This document shows, piece by piece, positions 1 to 7,061 of a DNA stretch of 10,188 nt. The notes under the pieces are model-generated. The model searched no databases and had not been told where the DNA came from. It was given only the letters and a program-made list of their open reading frames with translations. A program made the translations under genes and the position numbers. Positions within the stretch are counted from its first letter, which is position 1, and every line of letters begins with the position of its first letter. The DNA comes from an uncultured Eubacteriaceae bacterium (GTDB taxonomy: Bacteria > Bacillota > Clostridia > Lachnospirales > Lachnospiraceae): assembly GCA_945938055.1 (NCBI GenBank), contig CAMEUH010000077.1, positions 1 through 10,188 of the forward strand, given 5' to 3'.

Positions 1-1
1 T

Positions 2-607
2 TCTGCATTAAGCAGCAGTTAGCAGAATGCCTGCATTGCGGCAAATGAGGTGCTGGAAGAATATCCGGATGCAAGGATTATTGTCATTGATTCCAAGGCA
101 GCTTCCATGGGAGAAGGAATGATTGTCTATAAGGCCGTTCAGAAAATGGAGGAAGGCTGTAATCTTGATGAATGTGCGGATTATGTAAAGGGGATACTGG
201 ATCATTCAGCTCACCATTTTACGGTAGATGATTTATTCCATCTGCACAGAGGCGGAAGAGTGTCTAAGACGGTTGCCATTGTGGGTACTCTGGCAGGAAT
301 CAAACCAAATCTTTGTGTGAATGAGGAAGGCGGACTGGAGTCCTATACGAAGGTGAGAGGAAGAAAGAAAGCACTTTCCACATTAGTCGATACCATGGAT
401 AAACTGATGGGAAGTTACCGTGATAAGAGTGATGTGGTCATGATTGTACATGATGATACCACGGGGGATGCTGAATTTGTTGCCAACCTTGTGAGGGAGC
501 GTTTTGGTATTGAAAACATTATCATGAATGCTATCTGCCCAACCATTGGCGCTCATACAGGCCCGGGTGTCGTAGGACTGTTCTTTATGGCAGACAGTAA
601 GAAGTAA
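2..607 (+). CDS. DegV family fatty-acid-binding protein, 3' part, with an in-frame TAG at 20-22
   Basis: DegV proteins bind a single fatty acid; in Firmicutes, FakB members of this family present it to the kinase FakA. The visible part covers roughly the last 200 residues of a family that is usually about 280-300 long; the 5' end lies outside the window. Family hallmarks are VIDSKAASMGEG, the HRGGRVSK segment, GTLAGIKPNLCVNEEG and the C-terminal AHTGPGVVGLFF. Reading the same frame upstream gives SALSSS, stop, QNACIAANEV, which aligns with the family's LSGTYxSA segment, so coding homology continues past the stop and TAG sits at the usual tyrosine. The gene is therefore interrupted, or the base is an error. 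A GTG at 50 could start a shortened product, but I see no convincing ribosome binding site for it and such a product would lack the N-terminal lobe. Identity as DegV family is sure; a FakB role is inference. Confidence 0.85.
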
Positions 608-631
608 GCGGTATTGAGTGGAGAAAAGGGA

Positions 632-1600
632 ATGAAATTTTACTTTGCGCCCATGGAAGGAATTACGGGGTATGTATATCGGAACCTGTATCATTCCTAC
701 TTTCAGGAGATTGATAAATACTTCACGCCTTTTATCGTGGGTAATAAGAAAGCAGGCATGAAGGCAAGAGAATTAAAAGATGTTCTGCCGGAAAATAATG
801 AGGGAATTCCTGTTGTTCCACAGATTCTTACGAATAATGCAGAGGAGTTCATTAATACGGCAAGAAGAATACAACAGCTGGGATATACAGAGATTAATCT
901 GAATCTGGGATGCCCGTCGGGAACTGTTGTGTCAAAAGGAAGAGGTGCTGGATTTCTTGCCTGTCCCAAACAGTTAAATGCTTTCCTAGATGAGATTTTT
1001 CATGCACTTTCGGATATGAAGATTTCCATAAAAACCAGACTTGGAATGGAATTTGTATCTGAATTTGAGGAACTTCTGGAAATTTATAGCGCCTATCCGC
1101 TGCATGAACTGATTGTGCACCCGAGAGTCCGAAAAGAACTATATTCCGGAAAGCCTCATCTGGAAGAATTTGAAATGGCAAGGGAAAAATGCGCTTTTTC
1201 GGTCTGTTATAATGGGGACATTTTTACACCAGAGGATTATGAGGAGGTTACAAAGCACTTTCCGGGAATGGAAACGGTAATGATTGGAAGAGGACTGCTT
1301 GCAAATCCTTTTCTGATTCGTAAAATTCAGGGGAAAAATGGAATTACAAAAGCATTTGTGGAGGAATTTTCGGAACGTCTCTTTGATGAATACCGGAAGG
1401 TATTATCCGGTGATAAAGATGTTCTGTTTAAATTAAAAGAGCTGTGGAACTATCAGATCTGGATGTTTGATGATGACGGCAAGTATGTAAAGGCAATTCG
1501 GAAGGCACAAAACCGCACGGAATACCAGTTTGCAGTCAGAAATCTCTTGAATAATTGTCCGATTTTGGAAGATTCCGGTCTGTTTTCCAGAAAAAAGTGA
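632..1600 (+). CDS. tRNA-dihydrouridine synthase (Dus family)
   Basis: This is an FMN enzyme that reduces uridine to dihydrouridine in tRNA with NADPH, in the cytoplasm. The protein (322 residues) opens with FAPMEGITG, typical of the TIM-barrel N-terminus. It carries NLGCPSGTVVSKGRGAGFLA with the catalytic Cys94, flavin contacts Gln64, Lys134 (IKTRLG), His163 (VHPR) and Asn194 (YNGDI), and the phosphate-binding MIGRGLLANP at 217-226. The C-terminal part after about 240 is the helical tRNA-binding domain. I chose ATG 632 over TTG 614 because GGAG at 620-623 lies 8 bases before it and MKFYFAPMEG is the usual start of the family. It begins 24 bases after the DegV stop, so the two may be co-transcribed. 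Which uridine is modified cannot be told. Length is normal and all key residues are present. Confidence 0.93.
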   Translation: MKFYFAPMEGITGYVYRNLYHSYFQEIDKYFTPFIVGNKKAGMKARELKDVLPENNEGIPVVPQILTNNAEEFINTARRIQQLGYTEINLNLGCPSGTVVSKGRGAGFLACPKQLNAFLDEIFHALSDMKISIKTRLGMEFVSEFEELLEIYSAYPLHELIVHPRVRKELYSGKPHLEEFEMAREKCAFSVCYNGDIFTPEDYEEVTKHFPGMETVMIGRGLLANPFLIRKIQGKNGITKAFVEEFSERLFDEYRKVLSGDKDVLFKLKELWNYQIWMFDDDGKYVKAIRKAQNRTEYQFAVRNLLNNCPILEDSGLFSRKK

Positions 1601-1651
1601 TAAAAGTAGCATTTTTAAGCGAAAAAATAAGTGAATTTTTTGGTTCATCTC

Positions 1652-1680
1652 TTGTAAAATGATGTCGAATAATGTAATAT
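1652..1680 (+). promoter_or_regulatory. Candidate sigma-A promoter of the exosortase G operon
   Basis: TTGTAA at 1652-1657 and TAATAT at 1675-1680 are separated by 17 bases, in the gap between the dus stop (1600) and the first gene of the operon (ATG 1710). The -35 box is a partial match to TTGACA and the -10 a good match to TATAAT. A TATGAT at 1678-1683 overlaps but would be 20 bases from the -35. The gap is AT-rich, so chance matches are possible. No operator is evident. Confidence 0.5.
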
Positions 1681-1709
1681 GATGCTAAACAAGATATTAT
1701 GGAGAAATT

Positions 1710-1931
1710 ATGAAGAAAAGTTTTTTTGTTCAGATTTTGATTGGTATATTTGTTTCGGCAGGTATTACATTATTTTTGTTTTTAACGAATTATACGCCCG
1801 TTGGAAAAGATATTTTTGGACATCTGTACAAGGCAGAAATTTTATATGACAATATTAAGCAGTTTAATCTATATCCTCTTTATACTACAGAGTGGTATAA
1901 CGGTATACAGTTGTTCCGGTATTGGCACTGA
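1710..1931 (+). CDS. N-terminal fragment of the PTPS-related membrane protein
   Basis: This 73-residue reading frame encodes a positively charged start (MKKSFF) and a hydrophobic helix at about 6-26, then an extracytoplasmic stretch with DIFGHL and YNGIQLFRYW, before TGA at 1929-1931. On its own it would be a single-pass fragment without the body of the protein. It has the operon's first ribosome binding site (GGAG, 5 bases before ATG), so it is the true gene start even if the product is cut short. Confidence 0.7.
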   Translation: MKKSFFVQILIGIFVSAGITLFLFLTNYTPVGKDIFGHLYKAEILYDNIKQFNLYPLYTTEWYNGIQLFRYWH

Positions 1932-4027
1932 TTACGTTGCTGACTGGTAATGTGTTTTTTTCTTACTATATTTTTGCCGGATTGACATTTTTCTTGGGAT
2001 ATCTGGGATGGATACTGATTGGAAAGCGGGAGCAAAAAGGCTTTTTTGTTGCCATAGGCCTGGTGTACTGGTTTTTACCGGATAATATTCGCGTATTCTT
2101 TTTTGAGGGAAATTTATCCAGAGTCATGATTTTGGCAATGCTGCCCATATTTTTGTATTTTTACACCAATCTGATTGAAAGAAAAAAGAACTTTATTGCG
2201 ACAACACTTCTGGTGGCTCTTTTTACAGCAACTCACTTCATGCTGGCAGCCATGTGTGCCATAATTTTTGTTATCTATGGCTTTTTTAAAGGAATAAAGT
2301 ATAAAACACAATTTTATGGGTTCTATTCTTTTGTGTGTGGTTTCCTGATTGCAGGAATTTTGTTACTGCCGGGATTAAGCGGAGGTCTGGTTTCAGATTC
2401 TTCCTCAGCAGCAGTTGAGACCATTGCAGATTGGAGCCAGCCGTTACTGGAGTCTGTTAATCCATTCAATCGAATGGCAACGAAGTGCTCCTTTGGACTG
2501 GGAATGTTGATTTTATGCATCACCGGAATTGCAATTGCAACAAAGAGTAAAGCCGAGAAAAATGGTCTGGTGACAGGATTGGTGTTCTTTATCCTGTCAG
2601 ATTCCGTGTTTACCATTGTGTTTAAGCAGATGCCGCTGAGCCAGGTTTTTTGGATGACACGATTTGTTCAGATGTGTTATGTACTGATTTTATACGATTT
2701 TGGCAGATTGAATTTTAAGCCATACCGCAATTATCTGATACTGGCTGTTGTGATTGCGGACATATTACCGTCACTTCCTTATCTTACGTTAAAGGATGAA
2801 CTTGCAGAACAGGAAGAGGATTATCTTTTGTGGGAAGCTGTGGAACATACGGACAACAGGCTTGGTCTGGTAGATGAGAGTGAGTTTGGTTCTTATCCGG
2901 CATATTTTGTGTTAAAGGAAAAGATTCCTTATATTGAAGGCTGGGCAATACAGGGAGCAGCTACCAGCGAGAACATTATTTCCATTACGGAAGCAGTAAA
3001 AAAGGGATATTATCGTTATGCGTTTGATCAGCTTTTGAATCTGGGCGCAGATACGGTTATCATAAAGAAAGAATTTATCAAGGATATGGAGGGAATTCTT
3101 TCCGTTGCCGGGGAGTATGATTATGAACTGGTAAAAGAGAATGACAATGCGATTCTGTTGGATTTAAAGGATGTAACCGGTACCTTTGGTGTGGTGAGCA
3201 CTTACCGCAATCTTGCAATCGGAAGCTCGTCCATTTATATTTCGTATCGATATCCGTCCTTTCAACAGGGGAAAAGTGATAATTTATCGGATTATACTTA
3301 TGAAGAATTGGTTCAGTATAAAAAGATTTATTTATCGAATTTTACTTATGATGATGAAGAGGCAGCACAGAATCTGATAAACCGTCTGGCAGATGCCGGA
3401 GTGGAGATTTATATTGATGCTACTCACATGCCGATTAATGTGTTGTCGATTTCAGAATTTCTGGGAATAGAAAGCCGTTTTATCAGTATTTATGATTTTC
3501 AGGAATTAAAGTATAAGGATCAGAATGTGAAACTTTCCATTCCATATGAGTGGTACACGACCTATCTTGTTATTGCGGATGGAAAAGAGGCGGACTGCCA
3601 GACCTATGAATATGGTTCCCAGAAGATTAATTATATTGTGCAGAGGGGTAATGTGACTTTTATAGGATTTAATCTGATTTATTTAAATTATGAGGAGAAT
3701 ATTCTTGAATTAGGGGGCATTTTAGACGATATATTTCATATAGAAGAAGCTGACCGGATGGTTGTGACACGAACGGTGCCGATACAGATTGCTTATGGAA
3801 GAAATAAGATTACGGTTCAGACACCGGAGAAGGTCAATACAACCATTGCGTTTCAGGATAATTTCAAATCTGACAGGACGCTTCTGTCAGAGAATAATCT
3901 TCTGATTGCGGAAGAAGGGAGTACTAAGATTACGATAGTTTATAAGCATTTTCTGAGTGGACTGCTCTGTACGCTTCTGGGGTATGCAGGAATGCTTATG
4001 GTATATTGGAAAATAAATGTTCGATAA
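1922..4027 (+). CDS. Main body of the PTPS-related membrane protein (exosortase G locus)
   Basis: About 700 residues. Roughly residues 1-290 are a series of hydrophobic helices (for example YYIFAGLTFFLGYLGWIL, MILAMLPIFLYFY, TLLVALFTATHFMLAAM, YLILAVVIADILPSLPYL). Residues from about 290 to 670 are soluble and probably face outside, and a last helix (about 675-697, SGLLCTLLGYAGMLMVYW) anchors the end. Around 450-505 (YTYEELVQYKKIYLSNFTYDD...DAGVEIYIDATHMP) the pattern of strands and helices resembles the Rossmann-like class I glutamine-amidotransferase folds found in such proteins; I see no catalytic triad, so this is only a structural guess. Independent translation is doubtful: TTG 1922 has no ribosome binding site, and the first ATG lies about 200 bases further in. 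The role is probably glycan or lipid-linked sugar handling at the membrane, by analogy with GT-C proteins; this is inference. Confidence 0.75.
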   Translation: MALITLLTGNVFFSYYIFAGLTFFLGYLGWILIGKREQKGFFVAIGLVYWFLPDNIRVFFFEGNLSRVMILAMLPIFLYFYTNLIERKKNFIATTLLVALFTATHFMLAAMCAIIFVIYGFFKGIKYKTQFYGFYSFVCGFLIAGILLLPGLSGGLVSDSSSAAVETIADWSQPLLESVNPFNRMATKCSFGLGMLILCITGIAIATKSKAEKNGLVTGLVFFILSDSVFTIVFKQMPLSQVFWMTRFVQMCYVLILYDFGRLNFKPYRNYLILAVVIADILPSLPYLTLKDELAEQEEDYLLWEAVEHTDNRLGLVDESEFGSYPAYFVLKEKIPYIEGWAIQGAATSENIISITEAVKKGYYRYAFDQLLNLGADTVIIKKEFIKDMEGILSVAGEYDYELVKENDNAILLDLKDVTGTFGVVSTYRNLAIGSSSIYISYRYPSFQQGKSDNLSDYTYEELVQYKKIYLSNFTYDDEEAAQNLINRLADAGVEIYIDATHMPINVLSISEFLGIESRFISIYDFQELKYKDQNVKLSIPYEWYTTYLVIADGKEADCQTYEYGSQKINYIVQRGNVTFIGFNLIYLNYEENILELGGILDDIFHIEEADRMVVTRTVPIQIAYGRNKITVQTPEKVNTTIAFQDNFKSDRTLLSENNLLIAEEGSTKITIVYKHFLSGLLCTLLGYAGMLMVYWKINVR

Positions 4028-4039
4028 GGAGGAATGACT

Positions 4040-4828
4040 ATGAAAAAAATTTTGGCATTGTGTCTGACGGCAATTATTGTTTTTGCAAATGTTTCCGTAG
4101 TGTTTGCGGCAGAAGATGATTATAAAAATTCATTTTCCTTAACCGGTTCATCTACAAAAAGTCCGGTCATTGACGGAAATTTTGAGGATTGGGACGGAAT
4201 ACCGCATTCATACGAGTATAACTGGGATAACAGCGCAAACTGCTGGTATTATGGAGTCTGGATTGACGGCGTATGCTATAAGACACCGGTTGGAAGCTAT
4301 GATTCCAATGTGCGTCATAAGGTCGCACTATATTGTGATGGTGATAATGTCTATCTGCATATTGAATTCTCAAGGGATTATTATGCAAAAATGAATGGTG
4401 AGTTTTATAACTTTGATTTTGATGGAAAGAGAACTACCATGAGAATTACCTATCAGGGAAATTCACTGGCAAATAATCCTGCTTTAACCCAGCCGGGTGT
4501 GTATCCGTTGGAGGTAAGACACGGAAACGGGGCAGTATCCGGATATGTGGCAGAGGGTTCCCAGGCTGCAGTAAGAGTAAAGCCGGGAAATTATAATGCA
4601 GAACTGGAAATTAAAATTCCGTTAAAAACATTTGTACAGCAGAATTCATCTATTAATCTGGACCAGATTTCTGTTATTTCCTGGGATAATTCCGGTAACC
4701 TTACGTATCGTCCGGTAATGGCAACGGGTACCTCCAGCGGACCGGTAGTGCTGGCTGGCTTATCCTTTGCGGTTGTGGCAGCTGCATATGTCTTATATGA
4801 CCGGAGAAAACGAAATGGGAGTTTATAA
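4040..4828 (+). CDS. Secreted protein with Firmicu-CTERM-like sorting tail, likely XrtG substrate
   Basis: This 262-residue protein has a signal peptide (MKKILALCLTAIIVFANVSV, cleavage likely after VFA at residue 23), a beta-rich extracytoplasmic domain, and a C-terminal tripartite signal: ATGTSSGP (228-235), a hydrophobic helix (about 235-254) and the basic end DRRKRNGSL. That tail is what I recall of the Firmicu-CTERM family, the predicted target of exosortase G. The domain opens with VIDGNFEDW (43-51), a motif common at the start of CBM9/DOMON-like beta sandwiches, so binding of a carbohydrate or another ligand is possible but unproven. There is no LPxTG motif, so sortase is unlikely. ATG 4040 is preferred to ATG 4034 because AAGGAGG at 4026-4032 is 7 bases from 4040 but only 1 base from 4034. 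The binding site overlaps the stop codon of the preceding gene, which suggests coupled expression. Confidence 0.85.
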   Translation: MKKILALCLTAIIVFANVSVVFAAEDDYKNSFSLTGSSTKSPVIDGNFEDWDGIPHSYEYNWDNSANCWYYGVWIDGVCYKTPVGSYDSNVRHKVALYCDGDNVYLHIEFSRDYYAKMNGEFYNFDFDGKRTTMRITYQGNSLANNPALTQPGVYPLEVRHGNGAVSGYVAEGSQAAVRVKPGNYNAELEIKIPLKTFVQQNSSINLDQISVISWDNSGNLTYRPVMATGTSSGPVVLAGLSFAVVAAAYVLYDRRKRNGSL

Positions 4829-5147
4829 ATATAGTTATCGGTTTAATGCCATGCATGATACTTCAGCAAATGGAGACGATTTACATGTTCATTCTTTTGA
4901 AGTGGTATTTTTTCTGCGGCAGGAAGTAAAAATGTTTTATGAATCCGAAAAACTGATTAACCAGTATATGGAGAAATATGTTGGAAAGAACCTGAATGAA
5001 GTCATGGAGAAGCGCCCGATAGTGGAGAATATTGCGGAGCAGATTTTTGATGAAATCAATGGCCTTCGGGATGAATTTGAAGTGATACGACTGGAGATTA
5101 GTGATTCTCCGGTACAAACGTTTATTTTAGGAGTCGAAGAGGTTTGA
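4815..5147 (+). CDS. PTPS-like small protein 1, exosortase G-associated
   Basis: This 110-residue cytoplasmic protein has the T-fold pattern of 6-pyruvoyl-tetrahydropterin synthase/QueD. YRFNAMHD gives His14 and LHVHSF gives His24 and His26, the three zinc ligands. PIVENIAEQIF (68-78) matches the family's PTxEN helix, and RLEISDSP carries the pterin-contact glutamate (Glu94). The catalytic cysteine that normally sits just before the HxH pair is missing, and so is the LDHxxLN segment with the catalytic His/Asp. It is therefore unlikely to perform the classical PTPS or QueD reaction. It fits the PTPS-related family (TIGR03112, as I recall) found beside exosortase G and its glycosyltransferase. 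ATG 4815 lies 8 bases after GGAG (4803-4806) and 14 bases inside the end of the preceding gene, so translation is probably coupled. Its function is unknown. Confidence 0.85.
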   Translation: MGVYKYSYRFNAMHDTSANGDDLHVHSFEVVFFLRQEVKMFYESEKLINQYMEKYVGKNLNEVMEKRPIVENIAEQIFDEINGLRDEFEVIRLEISDSPVQTFILGVEEV

Positions 5148-5737
5148 TAATTAAAATAGCACTTATTGTAGTTTGGATTTATGTTTTATCCGTTTTAAAA
5201 CGTGGTAAACTTGGTTTTTATTATTTCCTTTTGGGAAGTGTCGGGACATTTTTGATTCTCCTTGGATTGATTCCTTATATAAAAGGGTATTTCATACGGG
5301 GATTTGTCGATGTCATTGGCATTGCCGGAAAAATGACCGGAATGTATGAAAGCTATGCGGAGTATGGAATGTTGTTTATTAACCATAAAGATACGGTCAT
5401 GTCGCTTTATGTGGACATGGAATGTTCCGGATTGATTGAAATGATGGTCTTCATTTCCCTGCTTTCCTTTTTTCCTGCATACAAGTTTTTTGAGAAAATC
5501 AAGACGGGAATTGTAGGACTTTTCCTCATTTGCGTGTTTAATTTTATTCGGATTTTTGTGATTATTGCTTTGATTTTTGCATTTGGTTCTTCTATATATT
5601 CATTGGCTCATGCCATTATTGGAAGACTCATTTTCTATGTGTTGACGCTTACGCTATATTTTTATGTGTTTACCAAAAAACAGATTATGAAACAGAAAGT
5701 AGGAAAATTCAGTTATGAAGGAACTGATGATCAATAG
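5144..5737 (+). CDS. xrtG: Exosortase family protein XrtG
   Basis: This is an integral membrane protein of 197 residues with about six hydrophobic segments. It has the catalytic triad of the exosortase/archaeosortase superfamily in the expected order and spacing: Cys94 in MECSG, Arg136 in NFIRI and His156 in LAHAIIGR. Exosortases are predicted cysteine transpeptidases that recognise C-terminal tripartite signals and cleave and re-anchor exported proteins. The glycosyltransferase and PTPS-like neighbours, and the Firmicu-CTERM-like protein upstream, identify the G-type. The start is TTG 5144, whose last two bases belong to the TGA stop (5145-5147) of the preceding gene. AGGAG at 5129-5133 lies 10 bases before it, and the N-terminus (WIYVLSVLKR followed by a helix) fits the family. 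Upstream ATG codons in frame are absent. Identity is well supported; substrate and acceptor are inferred. Confidence 0.92.
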   Translation: MIIKIALIVVWIYVLSVLKRGKLGFYYFLLGSVGTFLILLGLIPYIKGYFIRGFVDVIGIAGKMTGMYESYAEYGMLFINHKDTVMSLYVDMECSGLIEMMVFISLLSFFPAYKFFEKIKTGIVGLFLICVFNFIRIFVIIALIFAFGSSIYSLAHAIIGRLIFYVLTLTLYFYVFTKKQIMKQKVGKFSYEGTDDQ

Positions 5738-7061
5738 TGAAATCCTGTTTTGGATTGCCTGGATTCTGCTTCCATTAATTATTGAAATAATTCCTTCTAT
5801 CTGTAATTTCCTTCTTTTGATTTTTAAGTATTTTAAGAAGAAAAAGGATCAGATTCCGGAATTGTTTCCTGAGATTACCATTATTATTCCGGTGTATAAT
5901 TCAGCAGCAACGCTGGAGAGGTGTCTGGAATCTATTCATGAATCCAGTTATGATAATCGGCTGATTACCGTATTTCTGGTAGATAATGGAAGCAAGGATG
6001 ACAGTTTTTCGATTTTTGAAAAATGCCAGATGCGTTTTTCGAATCTTAGCATGCAGTGGATGACCTCAAACCAGGGTAAATCCAAGGCGTTGAACAAAGC
6101 TTTATTTAACAGCCGGGGCAAATATATTATTAATGTGGATAGCGATGGAAGATTTGAAAAGGATGCCATCAGAAATATTGTAATCCGTTTTGAATCCAGT
6201 ATGGGGATTCATTGCCTCACCGGTGTGATTCTGACGGAACGTGATGAGATTGAGGAAACCGAGGATTTTCTTCTGCGGAATGTGAGAAGGCTGGAATATG
6301 TAGAGTATTGTCAGGCGTTTCTTGCCGGGAGAAATTTTTCTTCGGAAATTAATGGTCTATATACACTTTCCGGTGCATTTTCAGCATTTAAAAAGTCCAC
6401 AATTCTGCAGACTGCAATGTATAATAGTGATACCATTTGTGAAGACACCCATATTACATTCCAGATTAAGAAACAGAAAAAGAAGATTGAATTATGTGAA
6501 AATGCAATTTTCTATGTGGCACCGATTGATGACATGGCAAAATTATATACGCAGAGGCAACGGTGGCAGGTGGGAGAACTGGAAGTATTTCACATGTTTT
6601 ACAGTGATAAGCTGAAAATGACTAATGTATTCCGGGATATTGATTTCAGGATTCTTCTGTTTGACCATACCTTTGCATTTCCAAGGCTCATCTGGTATTT
6701 TGCACTGATTGCACTCAGTCTTTTGAATTATTCCTTAAAGACGGTCATGACGGCATTGCTGCTGATTTATGCGTTGTATGTGTTGACAACCTTTTTATAT
6801 TATTTGAATGTATGCATGTTTTTAAAGCATTTTGAAGAGGACCGGAAGTATTACATGAAGCAGATTTTGTATATTTTCCTGTATCCGCTTTATAATCTGT
6901 ATACATTTCTATTACGGTTCATGGGAATTATTAATTCCATTAATCGTGCCAGCTCATGGAAGACCTTCAATTTTAAGGAAGAAATGAAGATTTTCATGGA
7001 TATTGTAAAGAAGGATTTTAGAATTAAGGAAAAGGACAGAGAACAAAATGATTCGATATAG
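5715..7061 (+). CDS. Family 2 glycosyltransferase, exosortase G-associated, membrane protein
   Basis: This 448-residue inverting GT-A enzyme probably transfers a sugar from a nucleotide donor at the inner face of the membrane. An N-terminal helix (about 9-38) is followed by the catalytic domain: ITIIIPVYN (54-62), FLVDNGSKDDS (87-97), the metal-binding DSD at 142-144, TLSGAFSAF (217-225), the ED of CEDTHITFQ (243-244) as likely catalytic base region, and QRQRW (280-284), the QxxRW motif of processive enzymes. Three or four helices follow (about 320-410). Overall it resembles BcsA/IcaA-like synthases but matches the exosortase G-associated group (TIGR03111, as I recall). ATG 5715 overlaps the end of xrtG by 23 bases and has AGGA at 5701-5704, 10 bases upstream; ATG 5727 is an alternative with AAGGA only 4 bases upstream. 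The product and acceptor are unknown; a surface glycan onto which the sorted protein is attached is a guess. Confidence 0.9.
   Translation: MKELMINSEILFWIAWILLPLIIEIIPSICNFLLLIFKYFKKKKDQIPELFPEITIIIPVYNSAATLERCLESIHESSYDNRLITVFLVDNGSKDDSFSIFEKCQMRFSNLSMQWMTSNQGKSKALNKALFNSRGKYIINVDSDGRFEKDAIRNIVIRFESSMGIHCLTGVILTERDEIEETEDFLLRNVRRLEYVEYCQAFLAGRNFSSEINGLYTLSGAFSAFKKSTILQTAMYNSDTICEDTHITFQIKKQKKKIELCENAIFYVAPIDDMAKLYTQRQRWQVGELEVFHMFYSDKLKMTNVFRDIDFRILLFDHTFAFPRLIWYFALIALSLLNYSLKTVMTALLLIYALYVLTTFLYYLNVCMFLKHFEEDRKYYMKQILYIFLYPLYNLYTFLLRFMGIINSINRASSWKTFNFKEEMKIFMDIVKKDFRIKEKDREQNDSI

Larger units (their letters stand above)
1710..4027 (+). pseudogene. PTPS-related polytopic membrane protein gene, frameshifted
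   Basis: Two consecutive reading frames together look like one membrane protein of about 770 residues. The first (1710-1931) gives an N-terminal helix and the segment GKDIFGHLYKAEILYDNI...PLYTTEWYNGIQLFRYW, then stops at TGA 1929-1931. The second continues from about 1922 with further membrane helices. This matches the architecture of the 6-pyruvoyl-tetrahydropterin synthase-related membrane family (PF10131), in which a short extracytoplasmic segment with a GxDxxFHL-like motif precedes a run of helices, resembling GT-C glycosyltransferases. In the family I would expect a P-L-x-Y-Y-like stretch after RYW; it is absent here, so a small deletion of 3n+1 bases is possible, as is loss of one G after TGG at 1923-1925. 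GGAG at 1701-1704 precedes ATG 1710. It is the first gene of the exosortase operon. The break may be real or an error; the rest of the frame stays open for 700 codons, which argues for a recent event or an error. Confidence 0.75.

Noticed and set aside
1622..1641. AAAAAAT/ATTTTTT inverted repeat after dus as a terminator
   Set aside because: The stem is made of A-T pairs only and lies in AT-rich DNA; it could help termination but is too weak to call.
1895..1935. Programmed ribosomal frameshift joining the two membrane-protein frames
   Set aside because: No slippery heptamer, upstream SD-like stimulator or downstream stem is seen in the 30-base window where the frames overlap; a deletion or an error is simpler.
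4767..4814. Longer start for the first PTPS-like protein
   Set aside because: The additional residues lie within the coding region of the preceding gene's membrane helix, and GGAG at 4803-4806 is correctly spaced for ATG 4815.
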